Shown: positions 61,036-64,000 of the stretch, piece after piece | How the letters are laid out: each line of letters begins with the position of its first letter | How positions within the stretch are numbered: position 1 is the stretch's first letter | Source of the DNA: Candidatus Leptovillus affinis | Lineage (GTDB): Bacteria; Chloroflexota; Anaerolineae; Promineifilales; Promineifilaceae | DNA length: 64,000 nucleotides | Assembly (NCBI GenBank): GCA_016705235.1 | Contig: JADIYP010000001.1 | Location: forward strand, 62,001 to 126,000 | Reading direction: 5' to 3' | Made by a program: the position numbers and the translations under genes | Notes under the pieces: generated by a model | Seen by the model: only the letters and a program-made list of their open reading frames with translations | Databases searched by the model: none | Told to the model about the DNA's origin: nothing

Positions 61036-61198
61036 CACGCAGCTCCCGGTTGATCTTCTTTGGTTGGCATAGATTCTTCTTTTTGTTGGCCGCCCGACCA
61101 CACTTCTGGCACACAAATTTGGGTTTATCCACCAGCGCAGTGTAGGCGACAAAATCTTTTTGCAGCAGCCTGTCCGATTCGCACAACGTCTTGCCCAT
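61025..61198 (-). CDS. Small Cys-rich (zinc-ribbon-like) protein, 57 residues
   Basis: 57 residues from ATG 61198, with GAGG upstream. MGKTLCESDRLLQKDF is followed by VCQKCGRAANKKKNLCQPKK. A CxxC plus a distal Cys and an N-terminal Cys could bind zinc. The pattern recalls a small conserved family in anaerobes and Chloroflexota, but the function is unknown to me. It overlaps the SDR by 11 bp and would be translated together with it. Confidence 0.7.
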   Translation of the reverse strand: MGKTLCESDRLLQKDFVAYTALVDKPKFVCQKCGRAANKKKNLCQPKKINRELRDEG

Positions 61199-61212
61199 CA
61201 CAGCGTCCTCAT

Positions 61213-61245
61213 AAAAAAAGCCCGCAGATTACTTAATCTGCGGGC
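61213..61245 (-). terminator. Terminator of lysC
   Basis: GCCCGCAGATT (61220-61230) and AATCTGCGGGC (61235-61245) form a perfect 11-bp stem. On the minus strand it is followed by a run of seven T (complement of 61213-61219). Confidence 0.9.
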
Positions 61246-61287
61246 AGTGTTTTACCCGATTGTCATCAATTACACAAACCAACCCCG

Positions 61288-62700
61288 TCAGGCCACAATC
61301 AGGTCATGGATGTAACGAACGGCCGCAGCGGCGTCCTGCCCATCCACCACCAGGCTGATGCTGCATTCTGACGACCCCTGCGCAATGGCGATAATATTGA
61401 GACCATGCTCGCCAAGCGCCGTAAAGACCCGCCCGGCGATGCCCGGCGTGCCGCGCATCCCTGCGCCGACGACGGTGACAATGGAGACGAAGCGCTGCGC
61501 CCAAATGCGGTCTATGTCTTGCCGGTGGATTTCTTCCTCGAATTCGGCGTTCAAGCTACCGATCACTTTATCAACCAGCTCTTCCGGGGTGGCAAAACAG
61601 ATGGATTGCTCTGAGGAAGCCTGGCTGATGAGCAGCACGCTGACCTGGGCCTTGGCCACTGCGCCAAAAGTGCGGGCGGCGATGCCGGGCACGCCCAGCA
61701 TCCCCTTACCTTCTACGGTAATCAGGCTTAATTTGTCGATGGCCGTCACCGCTTTAACGCCGCCGTTGCCATTGGACGTATCGGGGACGATGACGGTGCC
61801 GGCGTGGGTGGGGTTGAAGGTGTTTTTAATGCGCAGCGGGATGTTGTTTTCTACGCAGGGGCGCATGGTTTTGGGGTGCAGCACCTTCGCGCCAAAAAAG
61901 GCCAGTTCGGATACTTCGCGGTAGCTGAGGGTGGGGATGGAGCGGGCGGTTTTGACCAGGCGTGGGTCGGCGGTCATTACGCCATCCACGTCGGTCCAGA
62001 TCCACACTTCGTCGGCGTGGAGGGCCTGGCCCATGAGGGCGGCGCTGAAGTCGGAGCCGCCACGGCCCAGGGTGGTGGTGATGCCGGTCTGGGTGGCGGC
62101 GATGAAGCCGGTGATGATGGGGATGATGTTTTGGGCGAGTAACGGCCGTATCCTCGCCTGCGTCTTGACATCTGTCATATCCAGCAGCGGCGTGGCTGCC
62201 TGGAAATTATCATCGGTAACGACCAGTTCCGTGGCGTCTACAGACTCAGCCGGGTGGCCGATCTGGCGCAGGTAGGCGGCCAAAATGCGCGCGCTCATCT
62301 GCTCGCCCATGCCGCCGATGGTGTCCAGAGCGCGAGGAGTCAGTTCGCCCAGGGCCAGCACGGCCTGGCATAACGCTTCGTAGCGGTCAATAAATTTGCC
62401 GTTTTCGGCCAGCACCTTTTGCCGTTCGCCTTCGGGCGCGAGCAAGCCGTCGATGGCTTCGTAGTGCACCTGGCGCAGCATGTGGGCCACGTCCTGGTAG
62501 GTATCGGGATCGCCGGTTAGGGCGGTGTTGGCGCCATTCAGCAGCAGATCGGTCACTTTGATGGGTTTGCTGCCCATCGCCGAGACCACCACTACCACCT
62601 GGCCCCATTCTTCGCGGGCATTGAGGATGAGATCGGCCGTTTCGCGCATAGCCTGAGCGCTGCCGACTGATGTGCCACCGAATTTCATTACAAGGGTCAT
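61288..62700 (-). CDS. lysC: Aspartate kinase
   Basis: 470 residues, monofunctional. KFGGTSVGSAQAMR at the start, TTTLGRGGSDFSAALMG (about 208-224) and TDVDGVMTADPRL are diagnostic. Two ACT domains (about 320-470, LITVEGKGMLGVPGIAARTF and VTVVGAGMRGTPGIAGRVF) would sense an amino acid. It makes aspartyl phosphate, the entry to Met, Thr and Lys. A SAM-I riboswitch precedes it, so transcription answers to S-adenosylmethionine. Confidence 0.96.
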   Translation of the reverse strand: MTLVMKFGGTSVGSAQAMRETADLILNAREEWGQVVVVVSAMGSKPIKVTDLLLNGANTALTGDPDTYQDVAHMLRQVHYEAIDGLLAPEGERQKVLAENGKFIDRYEALCQAVLALGELTPRALDTIGGMGEQMSARILAAYLRQIGHPAESVDATELVVTDDNFQAATPLLDMTDVKTQARIRPLLAQNIIPIITGFIAATQTGITTTLGRGGSDFSAALMGQALHADEVWIWTDVDGVMTADPRLVKTARSIPTLSYREVSELAFFGAKVLHPKTMRPCVENNIPLRIKNTFNPTHAGTVIVPDTSNGNGGVKAVTAIDKLSLITVEGKGMLGVPGIAARTFGAVAKAQVSVLLISQASSEQSICFATPEELVDKVIGSLNAEFEEEIHRQDIDRIWAQRFVSIVTVVGAGMRGTPGIAGRVFTALGEHGLNIIAIAQGSSECSISLVVDGQDAAAAVRYIHDLIVA

Positions 62701-62802
62701 AAGATTACTCCATTTTTAGGTCGGATTTCGGGTTGCCCTTCGGGAGTTGATGGTAATCCTTTTTCCGAAAACCGAGAATTGGTTAAGTTGCCTGAAAAGC
62801 AA

Positions 62803-62846
62803 AACGGCTCTTCACACATTTAACATCCAGTGTGTAAAGAGCCGTT
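62803..62846 (-). terminator. Intrinsic terminator of the SAM riboswitch expression platform
   Basis: On the minus strand AACGGCTCTTTACACA pairs with TGTGTGAAGAGCCGTT (one mismatch), then TTGCTTTT follows. It lies about 60 bp after the aptamer and 100 bp before lysC. Confidence 0.72.
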
Positions 62847-62859
62847 CGTTCTAATAACA

Positions 62860-62891
62860 AACGCCTCTTCCAGAAGGTGCGAAGAGGCGTT
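62860..62891 (-). promoter_or_regulatory. Additional hairpin of the riboswitch expression platform
   Basis: AACGCCTCTTC and GAAGAGGCGTT pair perfectly with a ten-base loop, just after the SAM aptamer. The T tract after it is weak, so it may be an antiterminator partner or a first terminator. Confidence 0.6.
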
Positions 62892-62907
62892 GCAGGCGTA
62901 ACGCTGA

Positions 62908-63036
62908 TTCTCATCTTCCAGAAGATTCCCGCATTGGGGAATCACATCTGCCGGAATTGGCACCTGACAAACTGCGAACAGCTTGTAGGTTGCCGAGGCT
63001 TCATCGGGCCGGTCCCTCTGCCTCTCTGGATAAGAA
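62908..63036 (-). ncRNA. SAM-I (S-box) riboswitch of lysC
   Basis: Read on the minus strand, TTCTTATC (63036-63029) pairs with GATGAGAA (62915-62908) as P1. The conserved core AGAGAGGCAGAGGGACCGGC, then CCGATGAAGCCTCGGCAACC, and GGTGCCAATTCCGGCAGATG match the SAM-I consensus. Binding of S-adenosylmethionine should favour the downstream terminator and stop lysC expression. The remaining gap 63037-63243 shows no gene; the lysC promoter should lie there but no clear boxes were found. Confidence 0.94.
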
Positions 63037-63243
63037 ATGTAGATAATTTATTTGGTTGTGAAGTATGTTCTGCGTGTTTTCCAAACTGCGGGTTGTTTTC
63101 CCACAGATCAGGGTGATCTAGCCACAGAACCTGGACGGAATGGTATCAAAGCGGATTGTGCTTGTCAATGGATGAATTTGTTGGACGGGGCCGGTGCGCG
63201 CGGAATGTGGACGGATCAGGCAAACAGGTTTCTTGTGGGTTAT

Positions 63244-64000
63244 TTAGAGGAGGTGGCGGGTAATTTCGTCGACGAGGCGGTTGAGGGTGTAGGGTTTTTG
63301 CAAGAAGCCGACGGTGGCACGGCCGTTCAGGCGGTTGTTGGTTTCGGCTTCGCTGTAGCCGGAAGACATGAGGACGCGAACGTCGGGGTTGATTTGTTGT
63401 AGGGCTTGCAAGGTTTCCGACCCGTTCATGTTGGGCATGAACCAATCGACGATGACGAGATCGATGACGTCCTGGTATTGTTGGTAAAGTTCCAGGCCAG
63501 AACGGCCGTCTGAAGCGACCAATGCGCCGATGTTTTCCATTTCTAAAATATCTTTAATGGCTTCGCGCACCGGCTCTTCGTCATCAATTACCAGGATAAC
63601 GGCCGTAGTCGCCGCTTTTTTTTGCGGTATGTCGGGCAAAGCGGCCGGGGGCAAACCGGTTATAGGGAAAAGCAAATCAAATGTTGTGCCCAGGCCAACT
63701 TCACTGGTAACGCGCAGTGCGCCTTTGTGCCCGCGCATAATGCCCAAAGCCGCCGCCAAACCCAGCCCTCTGCCCGTAAACTTGGTGGTGAAGAAGGGGT
63801 CAAAAATACGGCTCATGGTCTCTTCGCTCATGCCGCAGCCATCGTCGCTGACAGTTAAAAAGACATAGTTACCGGGCTTTAATTGTTGCTTGGTTCGCTG
63901 CCAATAGTCGGTGTCGGCTTCGGAAATTGTCTGGATGCCGGTGGTAATGTGAATTGTGCCGCGATTTCCTTCCATGGCTTCCGCAGCGTTCAGAATAAGG
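63244..64000 (-). CDS. Hybrid histidine kinase, C-terminal part, cut by the window edge
   Basis: The frame is open through the right edge, reading NAAEAMEGNRGT before the first in-window Met, which is the N-box of a kinase, so the 5' end is missing. The visible part has the ATPase G1 DDGCGMSEE, FDPFFTTKFTGRGLGLAAALG (F-box and G2) and a C-terminal receiver domain. The receiver has VIDDEEPVRE, the phospho-acceptor Asp in VIVDWFMPNM and Lys in LQKPYT. It is a hybrid kinase that ends in the receiver. The stop at 63244 is followed downstream (toward 63122) by no recognisable terminator. Confidence 0.9.
   Translation of the reverse strand, partial: LILNAAEAMEGNRGTIHITTGIQTISEADTDYWQRTKQQLKPGNYVFLTVSDDGCGMSEETMSRIFDPFFTTKFTGRGLGLAAALGIMRGHKGALRVTSEVGLGTTFDLLFPITGLPPAALPDIPQKKAATTAVILVIDDEEPVREAIKDILEMENIGALVASDGRSGLELYQQYQDVIDLVIVDWFMPNMNGSETLQALQQINPDVRVLMSSGYSEAETNNRLNGRATVGFLQKPYTLNRLVDEITRHLL

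Noticed and set aside
62700..63036. Lysine riboswitch upstream of lysC
   Set aside because: The conserved core matches SAM-I (GAGGGACCGGC, GATGAAGCCTCGGCAACC, GGTGCCAATTCC) and not the L-box.
1..64000. tRNA or rRNA genes
   Set aside because: No cloverleaf with TTC-loop signature or rRNA-like conserved stretch was found by reading; a covariance search could still find a divergent one.

Overview
The window reads as one contiguous stretch of a moderately GC-rich bacterial chromosome, most likely from the phylum Chloroflexota (Anaerolineae/Caldilineae-like). This placement is an inference from gene content: PTPS-related membrane proteins, TPR proteins, polyphosphate glucokinase, UMF1-type MFS, DUF4870/DUF4013 proteins, a T-box leader on thrS and a SAM-I leader on lysC. 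No rRNA, tRNA, CRISPR array, prophage or intact transposon was found. The most striking genome-wide feature is an 8-bp palindrome, ACGGCCGT (often AACGGCCGTT), seen about 120 times by eye where about one is expected by chance. It lies inside genes and between them, and resembles the role of HIP1 in cyanobacteria. A second layer is a set of tandem heptamer repeats, which form hairpins between genes and also occur inside two membrane-protein genes.

Layout. 1-8 kb: two tandem giant PTPS-related membrane proteins (one cut by the left edge) and two family-2 glycosyltransferases, a cell-surface glycan module. 8-12.3 kb: TPR proteins flanking groES-groEL, which has a strong promoter between two CIRCE operators. 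12.3-16.2 kb: a P-loop protein, a SpoIIE-like phosphatase, an SDR and a ThDP enzyme. 16.3-19.5 kb: two PIN-type toxin-antitoxin modules, each beside a lipoprotein gene; one lipoprotein is in frame with the antitoxin and the other is only a remnant. 19.5-24.6 kb: UMF1 transporter, zinc alcohol dehydrogenase, TauE/SafE exporter, asnS. 24.7-27.7 kb: TrmB-type regulator and a P1B-4 metal ATPase.

27.9-33 kb: plus-strand genes for an unknown protein, a non-catalytic M16 homologue, acpS, two alpha/beta hydrolases and a PIG-L deacetylase. 33.2-36 kb: fmt-panE-GDPD operon. 36-39.8 kb: two small membrane proteins, then an ECF sigma, zf-HC2 anti-sigma and bactofilin-like membrane protein operon. 39.8-42.2 kb: consensus promoter, T-box and thrS. 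42.3-51.2 kb: a sensor kinase, a secreted subtilase ending in 13 copies of YSWSGG, a double-VWA membrane protein and a kinase-like protein that has lost its phospho-acceptor histidine.

51.3-64 kb: unusual phased and palindromic repeats, an AlbA/Schlafen-type regulator, a patatin-ppgK pair, pyrimidine-nucleoside phosphorylase, an amidohydrolase-CYTH fusion, a composite palindromic element, a uppP-PstS-like pair, a small Cys-rich protein with an SDR, lysC under a SAM-I riboswitch, and the 3' end of a hybrid histidine kinase cut by the right edge. Most of the window is housekeeping and envelope biology. The repeat architecture is its least explained part.
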